64,000 bases of DNA from Bradyrhizobium commune (GCF_015624505.1 NZ_CP061379.1:4464001-4528000); one strand, 5' to 3'; positions 16,111 to 27,690 are shown, counted from the stretch's first letter. Numbers and translations are program-made. The notes: generated from the sequence alone by a model not told the origin.

Positions 16111-17133
16111 CTAAGCCTTGTCTTGCCCGACCCGGACCAGCTGCTTGCCGAAATTGGCGCCCTTCAGAAGGCCCATGAAGGCGCCGGGAGCGCTCTCCAG
16201 GCCCTCGGTGACGAACTCCTTGTATTTGACCCTGCCCTCACGGACCCATCCGGACATGTCGCGCAGGAAGTCGCCGTGACGGGACGCAAAATCCGAAACG
16301 ATGAAGCCGCGGAAGGTCAGCCGCTTGGAAAGGATCGCGCGCATCATCGACGCGGCCCATTTCGGCGGCTTGGCTTCGGTGTCGTTGTAATGAGCGATCA
16401 GGCCACAGACCGGCACGCGGGCGAACGGATTGAGCAGCGGGAACACCGCCTCGAACACCGCGCCGCCGACATTCTCGAAATAGACATCGATGCCCTTCGG
16501 GCAGGCGTCCTTCAGCTTCGCGGCCAAATCGGGATCGCGGTGATCAATGCAGGCATCGAAGCCGAGCTCGTTGACGACGTAGTCGCACTTGTCCTTGCCG
16601 CCGGCAATTCCAACGGCGCGCGCGCCCTTGATCTTCGCGATCTGGCCCACGGCCGAGCCGACCGCGCCTGACGCGCCGGCGACAACGACGGTCTCGCCCG
16701 CTTGCGGCTTGCCGATGTCGAGCAGGCCCGTGTAGGCGGTCATGCCAGGCATGCCGAGCACGCCGATGGAGGTCGAGATCGGGCCGAGCTTGGGATCGAC
16801 CTTGATCAGGCCCTTGCCGTTCGAGATCGCATGCGTCTGCCAGCCCGAGCGGATGCGAACGATGTCGCCGACCGCGAAATCCGGATTGTTGGAGGCCGCG
16901 ACCTCGCTGACCGCCTCGCCCTCCATCACGCCGCCGATCGGCACCGGTGCAGCGTAGGACGGACCCTCACTCATGCGCCCGCGCATATAGGGATCGAGCG
17001 AGAGCCAGATCGTGCGCAGCAGGACTTCGCCCGCGCCCGGTGTCGGGACTGCGAATTCCTCCAAGCGGAAATCGGACGGCTTCGGTTCGCCTGTGGGACG
17101 CGCGGCGAGAACGATGCGTTTTGCTTCGGCCAT
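16111..17133 (-). CDS. NADP-dependent medium-chain oxidoreductase (CurA/leukotriene-reductase type)
   Basis: The 340-residue protein is a zinc-less medium-chain dehydrogenase/reductase. It has an N-terminal GroES-like domain (R-P-T-G-E-P-K, then D-P-Y-M-R-G-R-M-S) and a Rossmann domain with A-S-G-A-V-G-S-A-V-G near residue 160. The D-V-Y-F-E-N-V-G-G segment is diagnostic of the prostaglandin/leukotriene reductase and CurA branch. Such enzymes use NADPH to reduce alpha,beta-unsaturated carbonyls. No operon partners are evident. Confidence 0.88.
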   Translation of the reverse strand: MAEAKRIVLAARPTGEPKPSDFRLEEFAVPTPGAGEVLLRTIWLSLDPYMRGRMSEGPSYAAPVPIGGVMEGEAVSEVAASNNPDFAVGDIVRIRSGWQTHAISNGKGLIKVDPKLGPISTSIGVLGMPGMTAYTGLLDIGKPQAGETVVVAGASGAVGSAVGQIAKIKGARAVGIAGGKDKCDYVVNELGFDACIDHRDPDLAAKLKDACPKGIDVYFENVGGAVFEAVFPLLNPFARVPVCGLIAHYNDTEAKPPKWAASMMRAILSKRLTFRGFIVSDFASRHGDFLRDMSGWVREGRVKYKEFVTEGLESAPGAFMGLLKGANFGKQLVRVGQDKA

Positions 17134-17270
17134 GGGGCTTCCTCCTGATGAGTTGTCGCCATGATTTAGGAGAAGCGTCGCGGCGAAGCAAACCCTCGGC
17201 CAATTAAGGCTTTGGTGGCGATTTGCGAACTAAAATTGCAAAGCCCTCCCATGATCGAAGAGCCCATTCG

Positions 17271-19412
17271 GTGCCAGAGCTTTCCCTGTCGTCTGAACGT
17301 TCCTCCAAGACCGCCGCAAAGACCGGCGCCAAGGGTGGCATCAGCCTGCGCTGGCGCATCCTGGCAGGCAATCTGATCACAAGCCTCCTGGCCCTGGCTT
17401 TCGCCGGGGCTGTCGCCTGGGGCGGATGGGGTGACCTGCGCAAGCGGGAGGCGGCCGCGCGCTCGCTGACCGCCTTCGAACTGGTGATGAAGGCGAACAG
17501 CCTCATTCCGGCCGAACGCACAGTCTGGTTCGCGGTCGCAACCCCGGCCGACCCGGCCTCGCCCGAGAAGCTGTCGGCCCTCGACAAGACCATCGCCAAC
17601 ACGGATGCGGCCATCGGCGCGGCCAAGGCGGCCATTCGGGCGGCGGACCTGCCGGCCAGATCGATCGAAGCCGCCGAACAGGCCTTGCAGCAAACGCGCA
17701 GCGCCGCACGCCAGGTCGTGGTCCTGCCCAAGCCGCAACGCCCCGCCGACAGCCAGACGGCGATCGTGGACGGACTTGCGCGCGCCGTCGACGCCCTCAC
17801 CGCGGCGACCAGCGAAGCCTTGATCAGCCTGTCGCACACCGGCAGCGATATCGAGAATCTCCTGCCTTCGGCCGAGCTGGCGCAAAGCGCACAAGGGATG
17901 CGTGCCATCAACGGCGCGCGCGCCGCCGTGCTCGGCCTGTTCGCCCGCAATCAGCCGCTGTCGCCGGCCCAGCGCGTCGACGTGACCGAGTTGACCGGTC
18001 AGGTCGCGCTGATCTGGAAGCAGATCGAGCAGGGAGTCCACAATACCGGCGACGCGCCGGCGCTGGTGAGCGTCTTCAACCAGGTGCGCACGACGCTGAT
18101 CACCGAAGCGGAGCCGCGGTTCCGGGAGGTTGTCGCAGCAGCACGCGAGGGCCGCCCCTGCCCGGTCAGCGAGGCCGAGTGGCCCGGCTGGATCGGTCGC
18201 GTCCTCAACAGCGTGCTCGGTTTGCGCGACGCCGCCCTGACCTTTGCCCACGAGGCCAACGACGCCGCGATTGCACAGGCGCAGATGCGGCTGACCTGGG
18301 CGCTCGCGGCCCTGCTGATCGTGCTGATCGCCTCGGTCGCCGTCGTCATCGCCGTGATGCGCCAGGTGATCGGCCCGCTGGTGCGGCTGACCGGAGCGAC
18401 GCTGCGGCTTGCCGACGGCGAACTCGACGTTGCAATCCCCGACGGGCATCGCAAGGACGAGATCGGCACCATGGCCAACACGCTCCAGATCTTCAAGGAC
18501 GCGCTGATCGCGAAAAAGCTTGCCGACGAGGATGCCGCCCGTAACTCCGAAGCGCAGATCGAGCGCGGCCGCCGCGTCAGCGTCATCACGCGGGATTTCG
18601 AGGCCGTGATCGGCCAGATCGTGAGCACGGTGTCGGCGGCGGCGACCGAGCTTGAAGGCTCGGCCGGCACCTTGAACACGACCGCCGATCGCTCGCAGAC
18701 GCTGACGACGGCCGTCGCAGCGGCGTCCGAGGAGGCATCCGCCAATGTGCAGTCGGTCGCCTCCGCGACCGAAGAGCTCACATCGTCGGTCAACGAGATC
18801 AGCCGGCAGGTGCAGGAATCCGCGCGCGTGGCCGGCGACGCTGTCGAGCAGGCTCGCCGCACCAACGACCGCGTCGGAGAATTGTCGCAAGCGGCAAGCC
18901 GGATCGGCGACGTCATCGAGCTCATCAACTCGATCGCGGGCCAGACCAATCTGCTGGCGCTGAACGCGACCATCGAGGCCGCGCGCGCCGGCGATGCCGG
19001 CCGCGGCTTCGCGGTGGTCGCCTCCGAGGTGAAGGCGCTGGCACAGCAAACCGCCAAGGCGACCGAGGAAATCCATCAGCAGATCGGAAGCGTCCAGACG
19101 GCGACGCAGGAATCCGTCGGCGCCATCAGGGCGATCGGCGAGACGATCGAGAGACTGTCGGAAATCTCCTCGACCATTGCCGCGGCGGTCGAAGAACAGG
19201 GCGCAGCGACGCAGGAAATTGCGCGCAACGTGCAGCAGGCGGCGCACGGCACCCAGCAGGTCTCCGCCAACATCAACGACGTCCAGCAGGACGCCAGCCG
19301 GACCGGCTCGGCCTCGTCCCAGGTGCTGACCGCCGCTCAATTGCTCGCCTCGGATTCGGGCCGCCTCAAGCTCGAGGTCGGAAAGTTTCTCGAGGCCGTG
19401 CGCGCAGCCTAA
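17271..19412 (+). CDS. methyl-accepting chemotaxis protein
   Basis: About 713 residues. It has an N-terminal membrane helix, a large periplasmic sensor region, a second helix ([12 protein letters not shown]), a HAMP domain, and a signalling hairpin with the near-invariant tip ([17 protein letters not shown]). It should signal to CheA/CheW at the membrane. No chemotaxis kinase genes are near. The start is uncertain: the frame opens with TTG at 17223 and a GTG at 17271 has a GAAGAG eight bases before it; no ATG is suitable. Confidence 0.9.
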   Translation: MPELSLSSERSSKTAAKTGAKGGISLRWRILAGNLITSLLALAFAGAVAWGGWGDLRKREAAARSLTAFELVMKANSLIPAERTVWFAVATPADPASPEKLSALDKTIANTDAAIGAAKAAIRAADLPARSIEAAEQALQQTRSAARQVVVLPKPQRPADSQTAIVDGLARAVDALTAATSEALISLSHTGSDIENLLPSAELAQSAQGMRAINGARAAVLGLFARNQPLSPAQRVDVTELTGQVALIWKQIEQGVHNTGDAPALVSVFNQVRTTLITEAEPRFREVVAAAREGRPCPVSEAEWPGWIGRVLNSVLGLRDAALTFAHEANDAAIAQAQMRLTWALAALLIVLIASVAVVIAVMRQVIGPLVRLTGATLRLADGELDVAIPDGHRKDEIGTMANTLQIFKDALIAKKLADEDAARNSEAQIERGRRVSVITRDFEAVIGQIVSTVSAAATELEGSAGTLNTTADRSQTLTTAVAAASEEASANVQSVASATEELTSSVNEISRQVQESARVAGDAVEQARRTNDRVGELSQAASRIGDVIELINSIAGQTNLLALNATIEAARAGDAGRGFAVVASEVKALAQQTAKATEEIHQQIGSVQTATQESVGAIRAIGETIERLSEISSTIAAAVEEQGAATQEIARNVQQAAHGTQQVSANINDVQQDASRTGSASSQVLTAAQLLASDSGRLKLEVGKFLEAVRAA

Positions 19413-19424
19413 GGCCGCGCGCGA

Positions 19425-21153
<1,729 letters not shown>

Positions 21154-21199
21154 TTACGTAAATTCGGCGTGGACAGCCTATGCGCGGCCCGATCGCCGC

Positions 21200-21304
21200 C
21201 GTTCCGGGACGCGACAAAGTCGCGAGCCCGGAATCCATCCCTCGGCGGTCCCTGCGGCTCAATGGATTCCGGGCTCGCGCCAACGGGCGCGCCCCGGAAT
21301 GACG
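21200..21304. repeat. palindromic repeat (GTTCCGGG...CCCCGGAAT)
   Basis: The two inverted arms contain GAATCCAT/ATGGATTCCGGG and GCGAGCCCGGAATCC/GGATTCCGGGCTCGC. It occupies the 440-base gap between guaB and the exporter. The rest of that gap shows no gene; several short open frames across the repeat are artefacts of its symmetry. Confidence 0.85.
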
Positions 21305-21418
21305 AAGGAACGAGCGCAGCATTTAGGTGCTATGCGTTGATCCGCAATGGTCCCGGCCGGGTGGCGGTGATAAGCCGCAATCCTCGCCCGTCCTTCCGAT
21401 TTCCATTACCAATCCGTC

Positions 21419-22909
21419 ATGGTCGACAAGCAACGCATCATTCCGCTGATCGTGGCCACCGCTCTCTTCATGGAGAACATGGACTCGACCGTGATTGCCA
21501 CCTCGCTCCCGGCGATCGCGGCCGACATCGGCACCAGCCCGCTGACGCTGAAGCTCGCGATCACCTCCTATCTCCTGTCGCTCGCGGTGTTCATCCCGGC
21601 GAGCGGCTGGACCGCTGACAGGTTCGGCGCGCGGATGGTGTTCGCGATTGCGGTCGGCGTGTTCATGATCGGCTCGATCGGCTGCGCACTCTCGACCTCG
21701 GTCACCGATTTCGTGTTCGCGCGTATCCTCCAGGGCATGGGCGGCGCGATGATGACGCCGGTCGGCCGCCTCGTGCTGCTGCGCTCGGTCGACAAGAGCG
21801 CGCTGGTCAACGCGATGGCCTGGGTGACGGTCCCTGCCCTGATCGGTCCGGTGATCGGCCCACCGCTCGGCGGCTTCATCACGACCTATGCGTCGTGGCA
21901 CTGGATCTTCCTGATCAACATCCCAATCGGTCTGCTCGGCATCTTCATGGCGCTGCGCTTCATCGATCCGATCAAGAGCGAGGATCAGGAGCCGTTCGAT
22001 CTCTACGGCATGGTGCTCGCGGGCATCGGCCTTGCCGGCATCGCGTTCGGCCTGTCGGTCGCCGGCCTCAACCTGTTGCCGTGGGCTACGATCGTCGCGC
22101 TGGTCGCGGGCGGATCGATCGCGATGACGCTCTATGTCATCCACGCGCGGCGGACCGGATCGCCGGTGCTCGACTTTTCACTGCTCAATCTCCCGACGCT
22201 GCGGGCCGCCATTCTCGGCGGATTCCTGTTCCGGCTCGGCATCGGCGCACTGCCCTTCCTGCTGCCGTTGTTGATGCAGATCGGCTTCGGCCTGTCGCCG
22301 TTCCATTCCGGCCTCGTCACCTTCGCCTCCTCGCTCGGCGCCATGGGCATGAAGACGCTGGCCGCGCGCATCATCCGCGCCTTCGGTTTCCGCAATCTGA
22401 TGACGGTGAACGCGATCATCAGCGCGTTCTTCCTCGGCGTCTGCGCGTTGTTCACGGTGACGACGCCGCTCCTGATCATCATGGTGATCCTTGTGGTTGG
22501 CGGCTTCTTCCGCTCGCTCGAGTTCACCGCAATCAATACGGTCGCCTATGCCGATGTCGAGAGCGCGCAGATGAGCCGCGCCACCACGCTCGTCAGCGTC
22601 AACCAGCAGCTTGCGGTCTCGGCCGGCGTCGCGGTCGGCGCGGCCTCGGTCGAGACCACGATGTGGCTCAGCCATGTCAGCGAGCTCAACGCCACCGTGT
22701 TCGCGCCCGCCTTCGTCGTGGTGGCGCTGACCTCGGCGGCATCGAGCTGGTTCTTCTGGCAGATGCCGGATGATGCCGGCCACGAGATCTCGGGCCGCAA
22801 GGTGGCGGAGATCGCGAGCCGCAAAGGCGCCGGCAAGGGCGCGGCCAAGGCTGCCGTCAAGGCCGCGACCGAGGATACCCAGGACGTCCGGGACCAGCGG
22901 CTGGGCTGA
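21419..22909 (+). CDS. MFS multidrug exporter, DHA2 (EmrB/QacA) type
   Basis: The 496-residue transporter has about 14 hydrophobic helices. It contains the early M-D-S-T-V-I-A-T-S-L-P motif, G-W-x-x-D-R-F-G-A-R (motif A) and motif C-like G-P-x-x-G-P-P-L-G-G, all typical of the proton-coupled drug:H+ antiporter family DHA2. The C-terminus is a Lys/Ala-rich cytoplasmic tail. The last 160 bases of the gene were copied into the tandem duplication that follows (24815-24964). No membrane-fusion partner is adjacent. Confidence 0.9.
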   Translation: MVDKQRIIPLIVATALFMENMDSTVIATSLPAIAADIGTSPLTLKLAITSYLLSLAVFIPASGWTADRFGARMVFAIAVGVFMIGSIGCALSTSVTDFVFARILQGMGGAMMTPVGRLVLLRSVDKSALVNAMAWVTVPALIGPVIGPPLGGFITTYASWHWIFLINIPIGLLGIFMALRFIDPIKSEDQEPFDLYGMVLAGIGLAGIAFGLSVAGLNLLPWATIVALVAGGSIAMTLYVIHARRTGSPVLDFSLLNLPTLRAAILGGFLFRLGIGALPFLLPLLMQIGFGLSPFHSGLVTFASSLGAMGMKTLAARIIRAFGFRNLMTVNAIISAFFLGVCALFTVTTPLLIIMVILVVGGFFRSLEFTAINTVAYADVESAQMSRATTLVSVNQQLAVSAGVAVGAASVETTMWLSHVSELNATVFAPAFVVVALTSAASSWFFWQMPDDAGHEISGRKVAEIASRKGAGKGAAKAAVKAATEDTQDVRDQRLG

Positions 22910-22936
22910 TCCCGGACGTCACGATCTCGCGCGCGA

Positions 22937-24406
22937 TCACGAACCGAGAAGATGCGGATCGACGACGCCGCTATCGTGGATCGCGTAGCACCCGGCCTGG
23001 CTTTCATGGATGCCGTCGAGCGTGAAGGCCGGCGTGTTGGGCTTCCAGAGATACTGGGGCGAGCCGGAATGGCCGACGGCCGTCTGCGACACCACAGAGG
23101 CGACGTCGAAGACGCGAACGTCGGTACCTGCTCGCAAGAGCGCGTTCAGCGCATTGAGATTCGAAGTCCCAGTCCCATTAGCTTGATCGAAGGTCGTCCA
23201 TTGTCCGCTGACTGCCGACGCCGCACAGGGAAGCGTCAATGTCGCGATCGACGCCAGACTTTTCGTGCTTGTTGAAGTTGGAGCGACCCAGAAGTTCCAG
23301 ATGGCCTTCTTGGTATTGAGCACGTCCAGGGGCGTCCTGCCTCTGTCCGCGGAAATGATGTCGGCACCCCCGAGATCCTCGATGAGATTCGTCGTATACG
23401 CCTTGGCGATGTGACTATACGCGTTATAGGCGTCTCCAATACCGATGAGATTGCCTTGGAAATCATCGGCCCGCATACCGGGAATGCCGAAATTGATATA
23501 GGCGAATTCATTGCCGATGCTGCGTTCGACCTCGCCTCTGTTGTTTGACAAGCCGTTGTAAGTGTCGCCGAGCCCGACAACCCTGCTGTCGCCCCACAGC
23601 GCAAATGACGGCTTTTGCGTCGGTCCCAGGATCGCGAGCGGTCGTGTGCTGATCCAGGGGACGTATGAGCCTGAAGGATCTCCCTGGTCCCAATAGTCGA
23701 ACAGACAGGTCTGTGTTTGATTGCCGTTGTCGCGCTGAAATACCGGCTTGTCGATGATGGCCGGGAGGGGATTGAAGATGAAATTGGTCTCGCCGAGCCG
23801 GTTGCTGATCGACCGATCGTTGAACGGGCCCGGCTGCCCGTTGACGTCAAGCGCGGCCAGATTGCTCGTGAGATCGTGAAACAGCAAACCCGGCAACGTG
23901 CTGCTTGGCGGCGGCGCATCCGCCGATTGCCAAAGCCGCACCCAGAACATCGCATTGTCGGGAATCGGTGTCGGCAATACCAGCTCATCCGAAACGCTCC
24001 AGAGCCCGTCGGGAGTCGATACGAACGTGCCGTCCGAGGTCCCGGGGTTGGCCTCGGTCCACAGCACGGTATTGATGCTGCCGAGCGGATATTCGACCCG
24101 CGCGGCCCAAGTCCGGGGAGCGCCGGTCGGGGCAAAGACCGCAAAATTTGGCACCACAATTCGAATGCGCGACAATGCAGCGCCGGACCGGTTGAAGTGG
24201 GCCGATCTGTGCGCGGAGGATTGCAAGCTGTTGTTGTAGCTGTAGCGCGTCGTCGGCACCTGGCAGCTGGTCGCGACCTGGCCGATTCCGGTCAGATAAG
24301 TGGGCGTGGAGCAGCCTGCCGCGCGGCTGCTGCTCGTCGACACGAAGGTTGCCGACGGGATGGTGACCGCGCCTGCCTTCAACAGGTTACGTCGCGAAAT
24401 GGACAT
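22937..24406 (-). CDS. Tat-exported SGNH/GDSL hydrolase paralogue A (Asn-to-Ala in block III)
   Basis: This 489-residue protein starts with a twin-arginine signal (S-I-S-R-R-N-L-L-K, hydrophobic core, A-T-F-V-S-T-S-S-S-R-A-A), so it is exported folded. A beta-rich N-terminal part precedes the hydrolase blocks. These are W-G-D-S with Ser274, N-F-G-I-P-G (block II) and D-G-I-H with Asp464 and His467 (block V). At block III it reads G-G-A-D, so Ala348 stands where SGNH enzymes have the oxyanion-hole Asn; paralogue B keeps G-G-N-D. It may therefore be impaired or altered. The substrate is probably an acyl or acetyl ester on a glycan, but this is only inference. Confidence 0.7.
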   Translation of the reverse strand: MSISRRNLLKAGAVTIPSATFVSTSSSRAAGCSTPTYLTGIGQVATSCQVPTTRYSYNNSLQSSAHRSAHFNRSGAALSRIRIVVPNFAVFAPTGAPRTWAARVEYPLGSINTVLWTEANPGTSDGTFVSTPDGLWSVSDELVLPTPIPDNAMFWVRLWQSADAPPPSSTLPGLLFHDLTSNLAALDVNGQPGPFNDRSISNRLGETNFIFNPLPAIIDKPVFQRDNGNQTQTCLFDYWDQGDPSGSYVPWISTRPLAILGPTQKPSFALWGDSRVVGLGDTYNGLSNNRGEVERSIGNEFAYINFGIPGMRADDFQGNLIGIGDAYNAYSHIAKAYTTNLIEDLGGADIISADRGRTPLDVLNTKKAIWNFWVAPTSTSTKSLASIATLTLPCAASAVSGQWTTFDQANGTGTSNLNALNALLRAGTDVRVFDVASVVSQTAVGHSGSPQYLWKPNTPAFTLDGIHESQAGCYAIHDSGVVDPHLLGS

Positions 24407-24493
24407 TCTCACTGCCTTTGCATTGTTTGATAGAGCGCGCTGGTGACGGAGATCCGCAACGCGCAATGCAGAGACATGTAACCTTAGATTGTT

Positions 24494-24508
24494 ATGTTAT
24501 GATAACAT
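24494..24508. promoter_or_regulatory. conserved palindrome upstream of SGNH gene A
   Basis: ATGTTATGATAACAT is a perfect palindrome with a single central base, within a TGTAACCTTAGATTG-flanked block. The same block is kept at 26546-26560 while flanking sequence has diverged, suggesting an operator or core promoter. Confidence 0.5.
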
Positions 24509-24663
24509 ATTAAACGCAATAAAGCACATCGCACGAAACTCTACGATACGACGCCAGCAAACCCTCTTCAATCTCTAGTCGATCAACAATGTTATTAATA
24601 ACGTTGCCGATCATATCCAGCGCGCTGCATCAAACTGTCGTATTTCGCGTGATAGACGATCCT

Positions 24664-24781
24664 GGACGTGATGAAGGAGGTCTTCCCGGAATATTCTCCG
24701 ATTCCGGACGTCAATGGCCTGAACGTGCCCAACACGACCGGTCACTTTCCGTCGTCGATCTACCTGCGTGTGCGCGGGTAG
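24664..24781 (+). pseudogene. 3' remnant of the methyltransferase gene
   Basis: This stretch aligns without gaps to 27549-27666, the last 39 codons and stop of the intact methyltransferase. Upstream it joins directly to promoter-region sequence that in copy B precedes that gene, so about 830 bases have been deleted. It is part of the 576-base gap between the two SGNH genes, which otherwise holds the promoter of copy A and the exporter remnant. Confidence 0.85.
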
Positions 24782-24814
24782 CGGAGAGTCGCGATCGGCG
24801 ACTGCTCAGGATGC

Positions 24815-24964
24815 GCTGGTTCTTCTGGCAGATGCCGGATGATGCCGGCCACGAGATCTCCGGCCGCAAGGCGGCGGAGATCGCGAGCCGCAATGGCGGC
24901 CAAGGCTGCCGTCAAGGCCGCGACCGAGGATACCCAGGACGTCCGAGACCAGCGGTTGGGCTGA
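24815..24964 (+). pseudogene. 3' remnant of the DHA2 exporter gene
   Basis: It matches the exporter from the W-F-F-W-Q-M-P-D-D-A-G-H segment to its stop, with an internal deletion of about 14 bases that breaks the frame. It marks the left edge of duplication copy B and is not expected to be translated usefully. Confidence 0.85.
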
Positions 24965-24982
24965 TCCCGCACGTTGAGAGCG

Positions 24983-26458
24983 TCAAGAACCAAGAACATA
25001 CGGGTCGATGACCCCGCTGTCGTGAATGACGTAGCACCCGGTCTGGCTTTCATGAATGCCGTCAACCGTGAAGGCCGGCGTGTTGGGCTTCCACAGATAC
25101 TGGGAAGAGCCGGAATGACCTACGGCCGTCTGCGACACCACGGAGGCAACATCGAAGACCCGAACCTCGACGCCTGCCCGCAGCAGCCCATTGAGGACGT
25201 CAAGGTCTGGATTTCCAGATCCATCCGTTTGGTCGAAGGTGGTCCAATATCCGCTCGCGGCCGATGCCACAGACGGAAGCGTCAGAGTCGCTATCGACGA
25301 CAGGCTCTTTGCACTTGTTGAAGTCGGTTTGGTCCAGACATTCCAGATGCTCCGCTTGGTGCCAAGCACAGCGTCTGGCGTTCTCGCGATGGTGCGGTCC
25401 AAAGGAATTATATCGTTGCCGCCGAGATCCTCGATGAGATTAGTCGTGTATGTCTTGGCAACGTACGTGTACGCGTTGTACGGGTCCTGAATGTTGATCG
25501 TATTTTGATAGAAATCATCCGCCCGCAGGCCGGAGATGCCGAAATTGATGTAGGCGAATTCATTGCCGATGCTGCGCTCGACCTCGCCTCGATTGTTCGA
25601 TATGCCGTTATATTTGTCGCCGAGGCCAACAACGCGGCTATCACCCCACAAGGCAAATGACGGCTTTTGCGTCGGCCCCAAGATGGCGAGCGGACGCGTT
25701 GACATCCAATATATGTAAGCGCCGAGGGGATCTCCCTGGTCCCAGTAGTCGAACAGGCACGTCTGTGTTCCGTCACCATTGTCGCGCTGGTAGACGGGCT
25801 TGTCGAGGATGGCTGGAAAGGGATTGAAGATGAAATTGGTCTCGCCCAGTCGATTGCTGATCGACCGATCGCTGAACGGGCCCGGCTGCCCGTTGACGTC
25901 AAGCGCGCCCAGATTGCTCGTGAGATCGTGAAACAACAAACCTGGCAAGGTGCCGCTTGGCGGTGGTGCGTCCGCCGATTGCCACAGCCGCACCCAGAAC
26001 ATCGCATTGTCGGGAATCGGTGTCGGCAACACCAGCTCATCCGAAACGCTCCAGAGCCCATCGGGAGTCGATACGAATGTTCCGTCCGAGGTCCCGGGGT
26101 TGGCCTCGGTCCAGAGCACGGTATTGATGCTGCCGAGCGGATATTCGACCCGCGCGGCCCACATCCGGGGCGCGCCGGTCCCGGCAAAGACCGAAAAATT
26201 CGGCACAGCGATTCGAATTCGGGAAAGGGCCGCGCCCGATCGATTAAAGTGAACCGATCTGTGCGCAGAGGATTGCAAGCTGTTGTTGTAGCTGTAGCGC
26301 GTTGTCGGCACATGGCAGCTGGTCGCGACCTGGCCGATTCCGGTCAGATAGGTGGGCGTGGAGCAGCCTGCCGCACGGCTGCTGCTCGTCGACACGAAGG
26401 TTGCCGACGGGATGGTGACCGCGCCTGCCTTCAACAGGTTACGTCGCGAAATGGACAT
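24983..26458 (-). CDS. Tat-exported SGNH/GDSL hydrolase paralogue B
   Basis: This 491-residue protein is colinear with paralogue A and has an identical first 48 residues including the Tat signal. The full SGNH set is present: Ser274 in W-G-D-S, Gly in N-F-G-I-S-G, Asn348 in G-G-N-D and Asp/His in D-G-I-H near the C-terminus. Differences from A cluster between blocks II and V (about residues 310-420). It is divergent from the intact methyltransferase gene with a 280-base promoter region, so the two may be co-regulated. The substrate is unknown. Confidence 0.75.
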   Translation of the reverse strand: MSISRRNLLKAGAVTIPSATFVSTSSSRAAGCSTPTYLTGIGQVATSCHVPTTRYSYNNSLQSSAHRSVHFNRSGAALSRIRIAVPNFSVFAGTGAPRMWAARVEYPLGSINTVLWTEANPGTSDGTFVSTPDGLWSVSDELVLPTPIPDNAMFWVRLWQSADAPPPSGTLPGLLFHDLTSNLGALDVNGQPGPFSDRSISNRLGETNFIFNPFPAILDKPVYQRDNGDGTQTCLFDYWDQGDPLGAYIYWMSTRPLAILGPTQKPSFALWGDSRVVGLGDKYNGISNNRGEVERSIGNEFAYINFGISGLRADDFYQNTINIQDPYNAYTYVAKTYTTNLIEDLGGNDIIPLDRTIARTPDAVLGTKRSIWNVWTKPTSTSAKSLSSIATLTLPSVASAASGYWTTFDQTDGSGNPDLDVLNGLLRAGVEVRVFDVASVVSQTAVGHSGSSQYLWKPNTPAFTVDGIHESQTGCYVIHDSGVIDPYVLGS

Positions 26459-26545
26459 TCACTGCCTTTGCATTGTTTGATAGAGCGCGCGCTGGTGACG
26501 GAGATCTGCAACGCGCAATGCAGAGACATGTAACCTTAGATTGTT

Positions 26546-26560
26546 ATGTTATGATAACAT
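26546..26560. promoter_or_regulatory. conserved palindrome upstream of SGNH gene B
   Basis: The same ATGTTATGATAACAT palindrome as at 24494-24508 lies 88 bases before the SGNH B start and about 180 bases before the methyltransferase start. It is therefore placed to influence both divergent genes. Confidence 0.5.
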
Positions 26561-26739
26561 ATTAAAACTCGATAGAACCACCTCGCATGACACTTCGCGC
26601 TACATTTCCTCTCGCCGGCCCTGCTCGACCATCAATGTTACTCATATAACGTTTGTCGATCACACTCAGCGCGCGCATTGCATCAAACTGTCGTATTTCG
26701 CGTGATAGACGATCTTCACCCCCAATGAGTGAGGACGCG

Positions 26740-27666
26740 ATGAACCGGCCGGCCAGGGACATGATCAAATCGGCCTTCATGAAGGTGCATCGGGTGGCGC
26801 TGAGCGGCGGACTGGTGGTGCTCCCGAACCATTACTACACGCCGGTTGCCGACATCCGGGAGCTGGAACGGACCAAGGACAAATGGGCGAAACGGTCACC
26901 GATGACCGGAATAGATGCCGACCTTGGGCGGCAGGCGTCGCACTTGCGGGACATCGTCAAGCCGTTCGAGCCCGAATACCGCAACAACAGCACCTACAAA
27001 GAAGGCGCGGCCAAGGGCTTCGGACCGGGTTTCGGCTATGTCGAGGCGCAAGCCCTGCACGGCGTGCTGCGCTGGCTCAAGCCGAAGCGCATGATCGAGG
27101 TCGGATCCGGCGTGTCGACGCACTGCGCCACCAAGGCGCTGGCGATGAACGCCGCAGAGGGACACAAGGGAAAGCTCACCTGCATCGAGCCATATCCCAG
27201 CGACTATCTGAAAGGCTCCTCAGACGTCGAGCTGGTGGCCAGCAAGGTGGAGGAACTCGACCCCGCCACGTTCGATCAGCTCGGAGACGGCGATTTCCTG
27301 TTCATCGACACCTCGCATGTGGTGCGGCCGGTGGGTGACGTCACTCACCTCTATCTCGAGGTTCTCCCCCGCATCAAGCCAGGTTGCGTGATCCATATTC
27401 ACGACATCTATTTCCCCTACTCGTTTCAGCGCGACCTCCTGACCGGGTTGTTTCAGGGCGCCGAGACGGCCGTGCTCCAGGCCCTCCTCACCAACAATGA
27501 CCGGCTGGAAATCCTGTTCTGCCTCAGCATGCTGCACTACGACGCGCAGGACGTGATGAAGGACGTCTTCCCGGAATATTCTCCGATTCCGGACGTCAAT
27601 GGCCTCAACGTGCCCAACACGACCGGTCACTTTCCGTCGTCGATCTACCTGCGCGTCCGCGGGTAG
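26740..27666 (+). CDS. class I SAM-dependent methyltransferase
   Basis: About 308 residues. The SAM-binding motif I is I-E-V-G-S-G-V-S near residue 119, with C-I-E-P-Y-P at the second strand. F-L-F-I-D-T-S-H and a late H-I-H-D-I-Y-F-P follow. This is the pattern of Methyltransf_24-like enzymes found in polysaccharide and surface-modification loci. The ATG at 26740 is chosen because GAGG lies 5 bases upstream; ATG at 26725 is an alternative. A 3' remnant of a second copy lies at 24664-24781. The acceptor is unknown. Confidence 0.8.
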   Translation: MNRPARDMIKSAFMKVHRVALSGGLVVLPNHYYTPVADIRELERTKDKWAKRSPMTGIDADLGRQASHLRDIVKPFEPEYRNNSTYKEGAAKGFGPGFGYVEAQALHGVLRWLKPKRMIEVGSGVSTHCATKALAMNAAEGHKGKLTCIEPYPSDYLKGSSDVELVASKVEELDPATFDQLGDGDFLFIDTSHVVRPVGDVTHLYLEVLPRIKPGCVIHIHDIYFPYSFQRDLLTGLFQGAETAVLQALLTNNDRLEILFCLSMLHYDAQDVMKDVFPEYSPIPDVNGLNVPNTTGHFPSSIYLRVRG

Positions 27667-27690
27667 CGGAGCGTCGCGATCGGCGATGGC

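Larger units (their letters stand above)
22746..24810. repeat. tandem segmental duplication, copy A
   Basis: This segment matches 24811-27693 in order: MFS 3' end, SGNH gene, divergent promoter region, methyltransferase 3' end. Copy A lacks about 830 bases that in copy B hold nearly the whole methyltransferase gene. The right end of the unit (GGCTCAGG or GACTGCTCAGG) coincides with the rlmE stop region in copy B. Confidence 0.85.

Noticed and set aside
17166..19340. 724-codon open frame on the minus strand opposite the chemoreceptor gene
   Set aside because: It is a shadow of the high-GC codon pattern: no family similarity, Arg/Gly/Asp-rich, and the plus strand has clear receptor domains.
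24589..25011. 140-codon open frame in the gap between SGNH genes
   Set aside because: It fuses remnants of the methyltransferase (out of frame) and exporter (in frame); it is a by-product of the duplication.
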